In this document: positions 1 through 8,873 of the stretch, one piece after another
How the letters are laid out: each line of letters begins with the position of its first letter
Position numbering within the stretch: the stretch's first letter is position 1
Position numbers and translations under genes: made by a program
Source of the DNA: Podochytrium sp. JEL0797
Taxonomy: Eukaryota; Chytridiomycota; Chytridiomycetes; Chytridiales; Chytriomycetaceae
Assembly (NCBI GenBank): GCA_027596195.1
Contig: JADGJG010000806.1
Location: 1-12,315 of the forward strand
DNA length: 12,315 bases
Reading direction: 5' to 3'
Notes under the pieces: model-generated
The model's input: the letters and a program-made list of their open reading frames with translations, nothing else
Told to the model about the DNA's origin: nothing
Database searches by the model: none

Positions 1-198
1 CCCTTAACTAGTAGTCAAGCGAGCACCAAGCTCGGCCGCCACTGGGCGGCGTTTCACGATTGGGAGGCATCCGCTGTGAGTTAAGGGCTCAAACCAAGAT
101 TTTCTGCATTCTTTATATGTATTTGATGCCTTAATGACGAGAAATCGCACTTGTGACTAGTTTAAATTGCTAACGGGAGTCTTAATAATGTTTTGTGG
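1..198. repeat. 198-bp direct repeat, copy 1 (300-bp period)
   Basis: This stretch matches 301-498 at every position except 170 (c/g) and 171 (t/c). Similarity stops abruptly at 199/499, and the left edge may lie beyond the window. The first 87 bp form a core bounded by inverted ends: CCCTTAACT at 1-9 and its reverse complement at 79-87. Inside the core a GC-rich hairpin (GCCGCC at 35-40, ACTG loop, GGCGGC at 45-50) is visible. No coding potential is apparent. It could be a small non-autonomous inverted-repeat element or part of a subtelomeric repeat; the family is unknown to me. Confidence 0.9.
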
Positions 199-300
199 AT
201 CCAGAGGCGGCAGTCGCGGTCCTGTAGACCATAAAACTCGTAGTTTTTCACAATGATTCAGTGCATTACATTAAATAAAGTCAAAATATCGTATTGAGCG

Positions 301-498
301 CCCTTAACTAGTAGTCAAGCGAGCACCAAGCTCGGCCGCCACTGGGCGGCGTTTCACGATTGGGAGGCATCCGCTGTGAGTTAAGGGCTCAAACCAAGAT
401 TTTCTGCATTCTTTATATGTATTTGATGCCTTAATGACGAGAAATCGCACTTGTGACTAGTTTAAATTGGCAACGGGAGTCTTAATAATGTTTTGTGG
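301..498. repeat. 198-bp direct repeat, copy 2 (300-bp period)
   Basis: Second copy of the repeat at 1-198, with only two adjacent substitutions (470-471). The inverted ends lie at 301-309 and 379-387, and the internal hairpin at 335-350. The 102-bp spacer between copies (199-300) is not repeated after copy 2. It contains its own small hairpin, AAAACT at 233-238 and AGTTTT at 242-247. The near identity implies a recent duplication or homogenisation. Confidence 0.9.
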
Positions 499-1074
499 GA
501 AGGTTGCCACTAGGTTGCCTCGTGTAAAAAACGATTGTTGGACGAAAATCAAATGACCAGAAAATCACGTGTAATAGTATTCTCGACTGAAATCCGATGA
601 GAATCGCTTGTAAATGTCAGCAGGGATCGCTCCAGAGCGAGATTATGCAGCTCATAATTTTGATATGCCTGAAAGAATCGTTTTTGTACCGTTTTCTAGC
701 TGCCATATTACGCGTGCATAGCCGGAAAACAGTTTGTGGTGTCTGAGGGAAGCCTCTTGCGAGTGCGTTACCGAGTTTCGTTGCGACTGACCCCCCCCCC
801 CCCCCCCCCAAAGTCCCAAATAAACTTCCACATGCAAGTGCTCAACTTCTGGCTTGCTTCTCATCAAACAGCAACTGCAATATTAATGTGGTTTTAAAGG
901 AATTTTGTCACCATGCTCGGCTGTCCACGAAAGGGAATCCGTGTCTCGAGAGAATTTATTTTCATTGCATAGTACTCTCTCCCATCTTAGTTGATAAAGC
1001 AAAAGAAAAAGATATTCAAGTTTTTTAAAATGCAGAGTCTACAATGGACACGAACGAAACACCTGACGCGGCGC
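499..1074. other. Non-coding stretch with poly-C tract
   Basis: I see no convincing gene here on either strand: the open frames are short, lack recognisable motifs, and run through the low-complexity tract. The only distinctive item is a run of 19 consecutive C at 791-809. A short AGGTTGCC motif occurs twice near 501-519. No tRNA-like cloverleaf or rRNA motif was recognised. Confidence 0.6.
791..809. repeat. Homopolymer C19 tract
   Basis: Nineteen uninterrupted C bases (G on the minus strand). Such runs are unstable in replication and sequencing, so the exact length is uncertain. Nothing around it suggests a coding frame that would be phase-switched by it. Confidence 0.95.
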
Positions 1075-1620
1075 TCAGACACCAGCAAGGAAGGGGAGCG
1101 CCAACACCTAATCTATTGAGGCTCGCTGGGTAGGATCCATGCGCGTCATGACAAACAAGAAGTCCCACACGCTCTGGTCCAAGTCCGTCATTTCGCCGAG
1201 AGGGTACTCTCCGTTGCGGAACGCGATAAGCTGCTTGTACCCCGTAGAGCCAGCCATGACTTGTTTCGCGGCGGCGGGAAGCTCGTCGTCGTTGTTGAGG
1301 AGAACGCAGAGAACCAATCCGAGGGCGAACACGTCGGCAGCGCGACCGTCGAGGTCTTGTGTGGCAAAGGGGGTGTCGACCAAAAACTCGGGTGGTGAAA
1401 TGGTTCAGTATCTCTGGATACCCAGGGACACGGGTTTCGCGTTTCCAAAGTCGGCCAGACGCGCCTGGGGACCGGCGGCACCTCCCGACTGGACCAACAC
1501 GTTCTCAATCTTGACGTCTCCATGGTAGAAGCCTTGCAAGTGCATGTTTTGGAGAGCCAACGCGACTTGCTCACGGTTTGCTTGATGGGGCGGAGGGAAA
1601 GCAAGGAGTGACCCATTATT
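1075..1620 (-). pseudogene. Protein kinase catalytic-domain fragment, decayed
   Basis: One minus-strand frame reads through most of a protein kinase C-lobe. The region before the catalytic loop reads REQVALALQNMH; the loop is HGDVKIEN (HxDxKxxN, with G in place of the R of HRD); then a DFG motif (ADFGNAK), SPPEF in place of APE, the helix-F motif DVFALGLVL, and a terminal DPTQRASID followed by VLALPFL, which matches the usual end of the domain. Two in-frame stops interrupt it: TGA (plus-strand 1405-1407) between DFG and PPE, and TAG (1108-1110) between RASID and VLALPFL. Kinase similarity continues beyond both. The frame ends at TGA 1075-1077. No N-lobe (glycine loop or VAIK lysine) is visible upstream, where the frame closes at 1687-1689. 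No plausible short intron would remove either stop. It probably derives from a Ser/Thr kinase but is non-functional as it stands; substrate and subfamily cannot be told. Confidence 0.8.
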
Positions 1621-1824
1621 TTGTGGTGATAAAAAGCATAAAGTAGTATATGATGGATTTGGAGTTGAGGAGAGGATTTCTGCGGTTTATTGGCTCGTTG
1701 ATCGGTTATATTTTTTTTCTGATAATTTTACTGGCATGTTATGTTAGAATAAGTAGTCTCGTGTGAATTTTTTTTCCTCGAGAATGAAGGATTCCATTGC
1801 TTTTAAATTCAAGCTTCTGGATCC

Positions 1825-1948
1825 GGGCGAAGCGGTTGGAGTCTTCGCTCTAGCCGTGGAGTCAGCTTCTGGGCGTGGGACGATTCTTTGTTTAACTTGA
1901 GGGCGAAACGGTGGGAGTCTTCGCTCTAGCCGTGGAGTCAGCTTTTTG
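1825..1948. repeat. Two ~48-bp direct repeats, 76-bp offset
   Basis: The stretch starting GGGCGAAGCGG at 1825 recurs at 1901 as GGGCGAAACGG. The two share GAGTCTTCGCTCTAGCCG and GTGGAGTCAGCTT, with two mismatches in the first 44 bases. Both arrays are flanked by similar GGATCC-containing ends (near 1819 and 1948), so the unit may be a partial third copy. It is not part of any supported gene. Confidence 0.75.
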
Positions 1949-1987
1949 GATCCCTTGCCATACGCCATTGACCTTGCCGAACTTACG

Positions 1988-2012
1988 CAGGGCACGCCTG
2001 CGTGGGGCCCTG
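1988..2012. other. GC-rich hairpin in NLR upstream region
   Basis: CAGGGC (1988-1993) pairs with GCCCTG (2007-2012), and ACGC (1994-1997) with GCGT (2000-2003), leaving a GGG bulge on one side. It lies about 150 bp before the NLR start codon. A role in the leader or promoter is speculative. Confidence 0.4.
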
Positions 2013-2127
2013 TCCGGGGGGTGTAAGTACCTTGTTTTACGCGTTCCTTTTTTTCCCCATTTTTTATACACCCTCCCGACTGGAATGCGAAGGTTTCGTG
2101 GTCTTTTTTAATGATTGGCAAAATAAA

Positions 2128-2157
2128 CTGAATTCTTTCTCATTCCTCTTTCCCTTG
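2128..2157 (+). promoter_or_regulatory. Pyrimidine-rich leader before NLR start codon
   Basis: A C/T-rich stretch runs directly up to the ATG at 2158, as is common just upstream of fungal start codons or transcription starts. It supports choosing this ATG. No clear TATA box was recognised. Confidence 0.3.
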
Positions 2158-5100
2158 ATGGATATTGTAAAACTGAAAACTTGGCAAAAAATGCTGGGTC
2201 ATTTGCCGACAAGATCCACGACAGTCCGCGTGAAACCATTCGCAGGCGATCCTGACGACCAGCTCGAGCTTGAGCTGGCTGATCCTCTTGTCACTGTCCT
2301 CAAGCACCAAGTAAGAAGACCCGGTGACACCCAACCCAACCCTTTCTGACATTCAACCAATTTGCGCAACAGATCCAAACCGAGTTTGAACTCCCCAACA
2401 ACGAATTCGATATTCTCTACAGCTACACGAATCAGCCCACGAAGCAGTTCAAACTGAAGCCCACTCCCAACGCCAAACTCAAAACAATCCTGAAAAACGT
2501 CCATGACCCACTCGTTGATATCGTGTTTGAGTTCAAGCTCCACCCGTTCAAGATCAGAGTGGAGTGTGACGGGAAGGAGCCTCTCATTCTGGAAATCGAA
2601 TCTCTGGAAGTGAACGTTCTGCGTGAAGGTTCGTTTGATGCGATATGGAGATCACTTGCGGACTTTTGCCAACTCAACCACATATCGAAAACTGAACAGA
2701 GATCACGCGTTGCTTTCCGGAAGTGACCCAGTTCATGATTCAATACGAGGAAGACGGGACCAGAGCCGTATTGGCCAGCGATTCGACGTTTGAGGGATTC
2801 CACGCGCGTCACGCCGGCAAAGTCCAACGACCCTGCGTATTTGTCGTTCTCCAAACACTTCCCTTGGCCTCTGACCGTCCACCGACCTCGGTTCCTTCTG
2901 TCGTTGAATCCGTTGTGCTCTCCAAGAGCCGAGACGTGTTGCTGCAGAACCATTTCGACGTCATGCTCAGTTATTCATGGAACACGAAGGATCAAGTTCA
3001 TTTCCTGTTCGAAGGGCTCTTGGAGGCGATTCCTGGTATATCGATTTGGATTGACGACCGGGAGATGGACTCGGATATTTACGATGGGATGGTGGAGGGC
3101 ATTGTGAAGTCGGACATTCTCGTTGTTTGTCTCTCATCGACGTATTTGGTATGATTCTCTCATTCCATAACACTGAAGCGACGAGAAGAATTAACGGGGA
3201 ATTGGTTGCAGTCGTCCGTCAACTGCCGCCGCGAAATCAAGTTTGCCGCGGACCTCCATAAACCCATGATCCCTGCGCGCATGTTTCCGGATTCGGAAAA
3301 TGTGGTGGGCTATATGATGGACCCGGAACTCGCTGTTCCATTCCTCATCACTTCGGGAATGCTGTATGTGGACTTCAAGACTTCGATCCCACCCTCTGCC
3401 GAATGGGACGCCGCCCTCGACAGCATTGTGGGACAAATCAAATCGCGATTGCCCAAATTCAGTGATTTAGAGTACAGCCGGGTGGGGATGGGTTTTGATG
3501 CGCTGAAGGAGTGGTTGCAGCCTGTTGACTTTTCCAACGATCTCACGAATTATGCGAGCGAGTACGTGGTGGGGACGCGCGATTGGATGGATGCTGTTCT
3601 TTTGGATTGGAAAGTCTCGAATGAGCGTGTGTTTTGGTTGAATGGTGGAGCGGGAACGGGCAAGTCCATCATCTCATTCAAGATTTCGCAGTCTCTCCCA
3701 GCCGGATTCACGCTGGGATCTCTCTTCTTTTGCCGCCACAACGATGAGCAAAAGAACAGTCCGTCCAAGATTATTGTGAGCATGGCGTGGGACCTTGCGG
3801 AGCGGTACCCTCGCGTCAAGAGCCACATGGAAGCTGTCATGGCTCAAGACAAGGAAACAATGGACTCTGGGAAAGCAAGTCTTCTGTCGCGTCCAGTCGA
3901 GGCATTCAAATCTCTTGTCATTGATGGTTTGGCGATTCTGTCGCAACACCCCACTACCGATCACAAACAAGACACGATCCTGCTCGTGATTGACGCCTTG
4001 GACGAATGCGACCCGAAATCCCGTCACCAGCTACTTCGGATCCTCACACAAACCTGCGACGCGTTGCCCGACTTTGTCAAAGTCTTCACGACGGGTCGTC
4101 CCGACTTGGACATTTTCGACAGCCTCAGCAAGATTGACCCGTTTGTGTTGAAACCGACGGGGAAGGAGAATTGGGACGACGTACGCAGGTTCATTGTGGC
4201 TCGATTTGCGACCATTTTGAAAAAGAGTGCGGATGAGGTTTTGATGGAGCCGGGGTTGGTCCTCTGCGTTGAAGAGCTGTTGACCAAGTCGGAGGGAGTT
4301 TTTATTTACGCGAGGAACGCTTGCGAGTTTTTGGCCAAGGCTGAATGCGTTTCGTTTGAGCAAATGCTGGGGCAAGTTCGCGCGTTTGAGTATGGGCCGG
4401 ACAGCATTTACGGTATGATTCTCAATCGCGAGTACCACGATGGAGGCGTTGATGAGTTCAGGCGTGTGATGGGGGCGATTTTGGCGGTTAAGGAGCCTGT
4501 TTCGATGGCAGTTTTAATGGCAGTTGGAAAGTTGAGTGCTTCTGAAACGGGTCGCGTGATTTCCAAGGTAATATTCTATTCCGGCACCTCATTCTTCTGC
4601 GGCCTGTTCTAATTGAGTGAAAAAAAACAAACAGCTTCGGTCGATTCTGAAGATCGAGCATGGCGTGGTTTCGGTGATTCACAAAAGTCTCAAGGATTAT
4701 TTGACGGACGCATCCAGAGCTGGAGAAACTTTCTACCTCGATCTGGCGCGCTTCAACCAACTCCAATCTGAAGCTTGCTTGGAGCTCATGCTGTCACAAC
4801 TGTCGTTCAACATGGCCAACTTGGACGCATCGGTCCAATACAAGCTCAACTCAGCTTCTCTGTCTCCGGAGCTGGCATACGCTTGTAGTTTCTGGGCCGA
4901 ACACGTCACCTCTGCGCGCATCTCTCAAAACCAAATCGAGGCGATTTACAACTTCTGCAAGACCAAACTCTCCCATTGGGTCGAAGCGATGCTGCTGCTG
5001 GGCAAACTGTTGTCGATAGTCGATATCGCGGATTCGGTCACTTCGCTTCTGTCTGTTCTCCCCAGCGACAACGCATCCTCTGACAAAATCGCATTCGTTT

Positions 5101-7004
5101 CCGAGATCATCACGGATGTCAAACGCGCCGCCATCAACTACCGCGTGCCGCTGTTGTTCAACCCGCTCCAGCTCTACGCGACGGCGTTGGTTTGGTGTCC
5201 CCAGGAAACTGCTTTGTACCAGACGTTTCACGATCCCGCGAGACCGCAAGTAACTGTCGGCGCCGCCAAGAACTGGGGTGCATTATCTTTCGAAGATCAC
5301 TCGGGTGGAGTTCTTTCCGTAGCGTACTATGGTGGCGGGAAGCACATTGCCAGTGGTGCTGCCGACAAAACGGTCCGTCTGTGGAATGCGCAAACAGGAG
5401 AGTGTCTCCAAGTTCTCGAAGGACACGCGAACTGGGTGAACTCGGTGGCAGTCTCGGGCGACGATCGCATTCTTGTTTCGGGGTCGAGCGACCTGTCAAT
5501 CAAGATTTGGAGTTTGGTCACGGGTGAATGCGTCAAAACTTTTGAGGGTCACACGGGCTTTGTTACCAGCGTTCAGATTTCTCAAGATGGTCTGCGTATC
5601 TATTCGGGCTCCATGGATAGAGACATCCGGGTGTGGGATGTTGCCGCAGGACGGTGCCTTCACATTCTATCAACGAACGCGCCAGTGTATTCCATAAAGC
5701 TCTCAGCAGATGGTGGAACTGTTGCTTGCGCTTCTGATGACAAGATCAAGATGTTCGATTTGGCCACTGGTGAATGCACCCACTCCCTCGAAGGCCACAG
5801 CAAGGCCGTTCGCGGAGTTTGCATCTCTGCTGACAACGCGTTTCTTGTGTCTGGTTCAACCGATAAAACTATCAAGATCTGGTCCCTGGAGACTGGGAAA
5901 TGCATCCTGACTTTGGAGGGTCATGACTACCGAGTTACCGGAATCTCATTGAGTCATGACATGACGAGAATTGCGTCTTCCTCTGTCGACAAGCTGGTCA
6001 AGATCTGGGACGTTTCAACCGGTCATTGCGCTGCTGTTCTGTCTGGCCATTCACACTACGTCAATTGCGTCAATTTTGACATAGAGAACAATCTTGCGTC
6101 GTGTTCAGACGACCTGACAATCAAGGTCTGGTCAAGCACCTTGCCATTGGCCGACTCATTCTCTCACAAAGTTGCGCATTCCGCGTTATCCCCTGATTCT
6201 CGCTTTCTTGCCTCTGCTGGATTCGATTCCTCGATTCATGTCTGGGACGTTCAAACCGGTGCCTTCTTGTTTGAAAAGACTGGCCACACCGACTGGGTCA
6301 ACTGCCTCGCCATCTCCGCGGACTCGACTCTGCTTGTGTCGGGGTCGCGCGACAAGTCCATTCGCGTGTGGACATTGGAAACCAAAGACCCCGTCATGAC
6401 TCTTTTGGGCCACAAAGACTACGTCCGATGCGTTGCCATTTCTGCTGACAAGAGATTTGTGGCTTCCGGAGGAAATGACAAACGGGCGTTTCTGTGGTCC
6501 GTTGAAGGCGGCACTTGTTTGAATTCTTTCGAACATTTGTCGCCCGTGATTGCAATCGCGTTCTCTTCCGACATCCAGTTTTTGGTATCCAGTTGCCGGG
6601 ACGGAGCTGTGAATGTGTGGTCGATGCAAGCGGCCGCGGGTGTCACGGAGAAGTGTATTCTTTCGATCCCCACCGTTTCGAAAGGAAATTATGAAGTGGG
6701 TATGTTCATGGAGCCTGGAAGTGGTGCTCGCGGAACCGTCTTTGTTCGATACCGTCAATTTGGGTGGAGAAAGGTGATGCGGCAAGAAGGGGAAAACGCA
6801 TGGAGCTTTCCGAGCGGAGAAGTCGTAAACAAGAGGATTGACGAATTGGATGATGCTTCTCGTCTGCACTTGCAGGATGGGATGCTGTTTGACCAGAATC
6901 GGATGGTTTGTTGGCTACCCGACTTTGGAATTGGAAATTGGTTCTCGCACGGAAATGTTTTTGTTGGGATGAAGGGAAATTCTGTTGTAGCTTTGGTGGT
7001 TTAA
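2158..7004 (+). CDS. TIR-NACHT-WD40 repeat protein (NLR-like, STAND NTPase)
   Basis: Five-exon model: 2158-2310, 2373-2622, 2700-3148, 3212-4567, 4635-7004, giving about 1525 residues and ending in TAA. Introns are 62, 77, 63 and 67 bp, GT..NCAG. Intron 2 is the least certain.
Domains: residues ~1-215 look like one or two PB1/ubiquitin-like folds. A TIR domain spans ~219-340, starting FDVMLSYSWNTKD and containing NCRREI, where E292 aligns with the catalytic glutamate of NADase TIRs. NACHT has Walker A GGAGTGKS (429-436), Walker B-like LLVIDALDECD (D545, D548, E549) and TTGRPD downstream. A helical spacer with HKSLKDYL follows. About 11 WD40 repeats cover ~952-1402 (VRLWNAQTGE, IKIWSLETGK and so on). 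The last ~120 residues contain CWLPDFGIGNW.
Role by family knowledge: WD40 senses a ligand, NACHT oligomerises with ATP, and TIR acts as effector, probably cleaving NAD+. Immune or heterokaryon-type function is inferred. Start at ATG 2158; 2191 is an in-frame alternative. The protein is cytosolic, with no signal peptide or membrane segment. Confidence 0.88.
2623..2699 (+). other. Predicted intron 2 of the NLR gene (uncertain donor)
   Basis: Exon 2 reads open to a TGA at about 2724, while the TIR-encoding frame starts in another phase. Removing GTGAAG...AACAG (77 bp) joins codon C|AG and gives NVL-Q-ITRCFPEVTQFMIQYEEDG without a stop. A second donor at 2629 (GTTCGT) preserves the same phase but fits the donor pattern less well. 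The other introns in the window support the NCAG acceptor. Confidence 0.6.
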
Positions 7005-7011
7005 GGAAGAA

Positions 7012-7029
7012 AATAAAAAAACGAATAAA
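7012..7029 (+). terminator. Polyadenylation signals after the NLR gene
   Basis: Two AATAAA hexamers (7012-7017 and 7024-7029) lie 8-25 bp after the NLR stop codon and before photolyase A, whose ATG is only 87 bp downstream of the stop. Function is inferred from the consensus. Confidence 0.5.
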
Positions 7030-7037
7030 GAAGTGTT

Positions 7038-7073
7038 GTCCGATCCGTCCGATCTGTTGGCTTCGAAATCGAT
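7038..7073 (+). promoter_or_regulatory. Putative proximal promoter of photolyase A
   Basis: Within the 87-bp intergenic gap, GTCCGATC occurs twice in tandem (7038-7045, 7047-7054), followed by GCTTCGAAATCGAT (7060-7073). The latter 14 bases recur before photolyase B (9415-9428), 30-43 bp from each ATG, although surrounding bases differ. It combines the palindromes TTCGAA and ATCGAT. A role in transcription is inference. Confidence 0.35.
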
Positions 7074-7091
7074 CCAATTCCAAAAAAAAGA

Positions 7092-8851
7092 ATGAAACGC
7101 GCCCTTTCCAACAACGGCACCGCAAAAAATCTGATGCCTGACCAGCCCATAGTCTCTCCGTTTGCCGGAAACCCTGCAAGAAACTGCGTGATCCACTGCT
7201 TCCGCAACAACGATCTCCGCATTGCCAACAACACTGCCCTCTCCCAGCTCCACGCCACCTACACCAACAAACTCCCCATCATTGGATTGTTTATCCTGTC
7301 TCCCATCGAATGGCACGATCACGAAATGGCTCCCATCAAGGTGCGGTTCTTGCTGCAGAATCTCGCGAGTCTCCGCGCACGGTTGGAGGTGCTTGGAATC
7401 CCGATGGTGGTTCGAACGGCGCCTGGGGATCGCAAAACTGTTTCTGGACTTGTGAGAGACACGGCTGTAAAGCTGGGCGCGGAATGTGTTTCGTGGAACT
7501 GGGAATACGAGGTTCACGAGAAGGAGAGGGATGGGAAAACGATGGATTTGCTGCAACAAGGTGAGATAGATTCTTTCGTGTGTCTTGCCGTTGTTCCGTT
7601 TCCACGACTCTAAATTTGGGTTTGTTTTGACAGCCGGAATCAAAAACATGGCGTGCCACGACCAATGCGTGTTTGATCCATCCCGTCTCAGAACCAAGCA
7701 AGGAGCACTCCACACCGTGTTTACGCCTTTCAAGAAAATGTGGATTGAAACTCTGGTCCAGAATGCGCACTTGGTCACTCCACCCCCAACCATCGCGTCC
7801 AACACGGCTCCCGTCTCTACCGACTTGATGTCCAAGATCATGGCATTGACCACGTTGATTCCAGACGCGGTTCCTCACCCCTTCACTGCCCCTCCAGAAA
7901 GCGCTTGTCTCTTCGCGGATGCCACCTTTCCTCCGGGTGAGGACGATGCACTTGCGAGATTGATCAAGTTTATCGAAGAGAGAGGGGAGGAGTACAAGGA
8001 GCTGAGAGATTTTCCAGGATTAGACAGAACGAGTCGGTTGAGTCCTTATTTGGCGGTTGGAGCCATTTCGACACGAACTTGTCTTCTTTCAGCGTTGAAG
8101 GCCAATGATGGGAAATACGACTCTGGCAAACCGGGCTTTGTGCACTGGATTAGTGAGGTAACGAAAAAATAGATTCAGGGGTTGGGTGGCCATCGGTGTG
8201 GAGCCGTTCTTTGAGCGTGCGTGAATTCATTGACATATCGGCATACTACAGCTCTGTTGGCGCGACTTTTACAGGTACATCCTGATCCAATTCCCGCGCG
8301 TGTCCAAAAATCTTCCCTTTCAGCTCAAAACGGACCGCGTTCCCTGGACCTCCGACCTTGCGAACGACCACTTCCAGAAATGGTGCACCGGAACCACTGG
8401 GTACCCCATTGTCGATGCCGGAATGCGCCAACTCCAAACCGAAGGATGGATACACAACCGCGTGCGCATGATTGTGGCGAGTTTTTTGACCAAGGATTTG
8501 GGGATCGATTGGAGACTTGGCGAGAGTTGGTTCATGCGTCATTTGATTGATGGGGAATTGGCGAGCAATAATGGGGGGTGGCAGTGGGCTGCGTCAACAG
8601 GGACGGATTCGCTTTTTCGCATCTTCAATCCAAAGTTGCAGAGTGAGAAGTTTGATCAGGATGGGGGATACATTCGAAAGTATGTGAAGGAGTTGAAGGG
8701 TGTGAAGGGGAAGGATATTCATGATCCCAAGGGAAGAGAGAAGTTGGGATATCCGCAGCAAGTAGTTGATCACAGATTGGCTAGCCAAGCTTTCTTTGAA
8801 GTGTTCCATCGAGGGATTGGAAAGGAATTGATTAGTATTAGTAAAAAATAA
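7092..8851 (+). CDS. PHR1: Class I CPD photolyase-like flavoprotein, copy A
   Basis: Exons 7092-7560, 7634-8157, 8252-8851; introns 73 and 94 bp; 530 residues, TAA stop. Family role: light-driven repair of cyclobutane pyrimidine dimers using reduced FAD plus an antenna cofactor.
Domains: Rossmann-type antenna domain ~27-200 (CVIHCFRNNDLRIANN), linker, then the FAD-binding helical domain from ~289 (TSRLSPYLAVGAIS). Conserved residues include W334 and R335 (CWRDFYR; E. coli PhrB W277/R278), GWIHNRVRM, N437 (PhrB N378) and the electron-transfer tryptophans W363, W418, W441 (PhrB W306/W359/W382). No mitochondrial presequence is evident.
Odd points: the normally invariant stretch after TGTD is LFRIFNP instead of QPYFRIFNP, so two residues are missing and Tyr is Leu. 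Residue 433 in LIDGEL is Glu where copy B and PhrB have Asp. The C-terminus has seven extra residues. It may be impaired or altered. It lies 87 bp after the NLR gene. Confidence 0.88.
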
Positions 8852-8873
8852 TTTTTTTTTGATTCGGACGAAA

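Larger units (their letters stand above)
1690..2157. other. Intergenic region between kinase relic and NLR gene
   Basis: No gene is supported here. It holds a degenerate direct repeat (1825-1872 and 1901-1948), a GC-rich hairpin (1988-2012), a lone consensus splice donor GTAAGT at 2023-2028 without a good partner acceptor, and a pyrimidine-rich leader just before the next start codon. It probably contains the promoter and 5' leader of the downstream gene. Confidence 0.5.

Noticed and set aside
1..87. tRNA-derived element (SINE-like) with A and B boxes
   Set aside because: TAGTCAAGCGA resembles an A box loosely, but there is no GTTCGA-type B box and no cloverleaf.
1..498. CRISPR array
   Set aside because: Only two long repeats at 300-bp spacing and no short repeat-spacer periodicity; the genome is eukaryotic.
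1075..1620. Reassigned stop codons (UAG or UGA as sense)
   Set aside because: The intact genes in the window end at TAA, TAG and TGA exactly where their homology ends, so the standard code fits. The kinase is simpler to explain as a pseudogene.
1744..2121. 125-codon minus-strand open frame over the intergenic repeats
   Set aside because: It runs across the direct repeats and hairpin, has no recognisable domain and overlaps the upstream region of the NLR gene.
5278..6634. WD40 repeats under concerted evolution (highly identical repeats as in HET/NWD proteins)
   Set aside because: The 11 repeats clearly differ from one another at both DNA and protein level, so I see no sign of recent repeat shuffling.
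7092..8851. Calling copy A a pseudogene
   Set aside because: All exons, splice sites and the reading frame are intact and the tryptophan triad is kept; only an in-frame 6-bp loss is present. Altered function is possible, but a dead gene is not shown.
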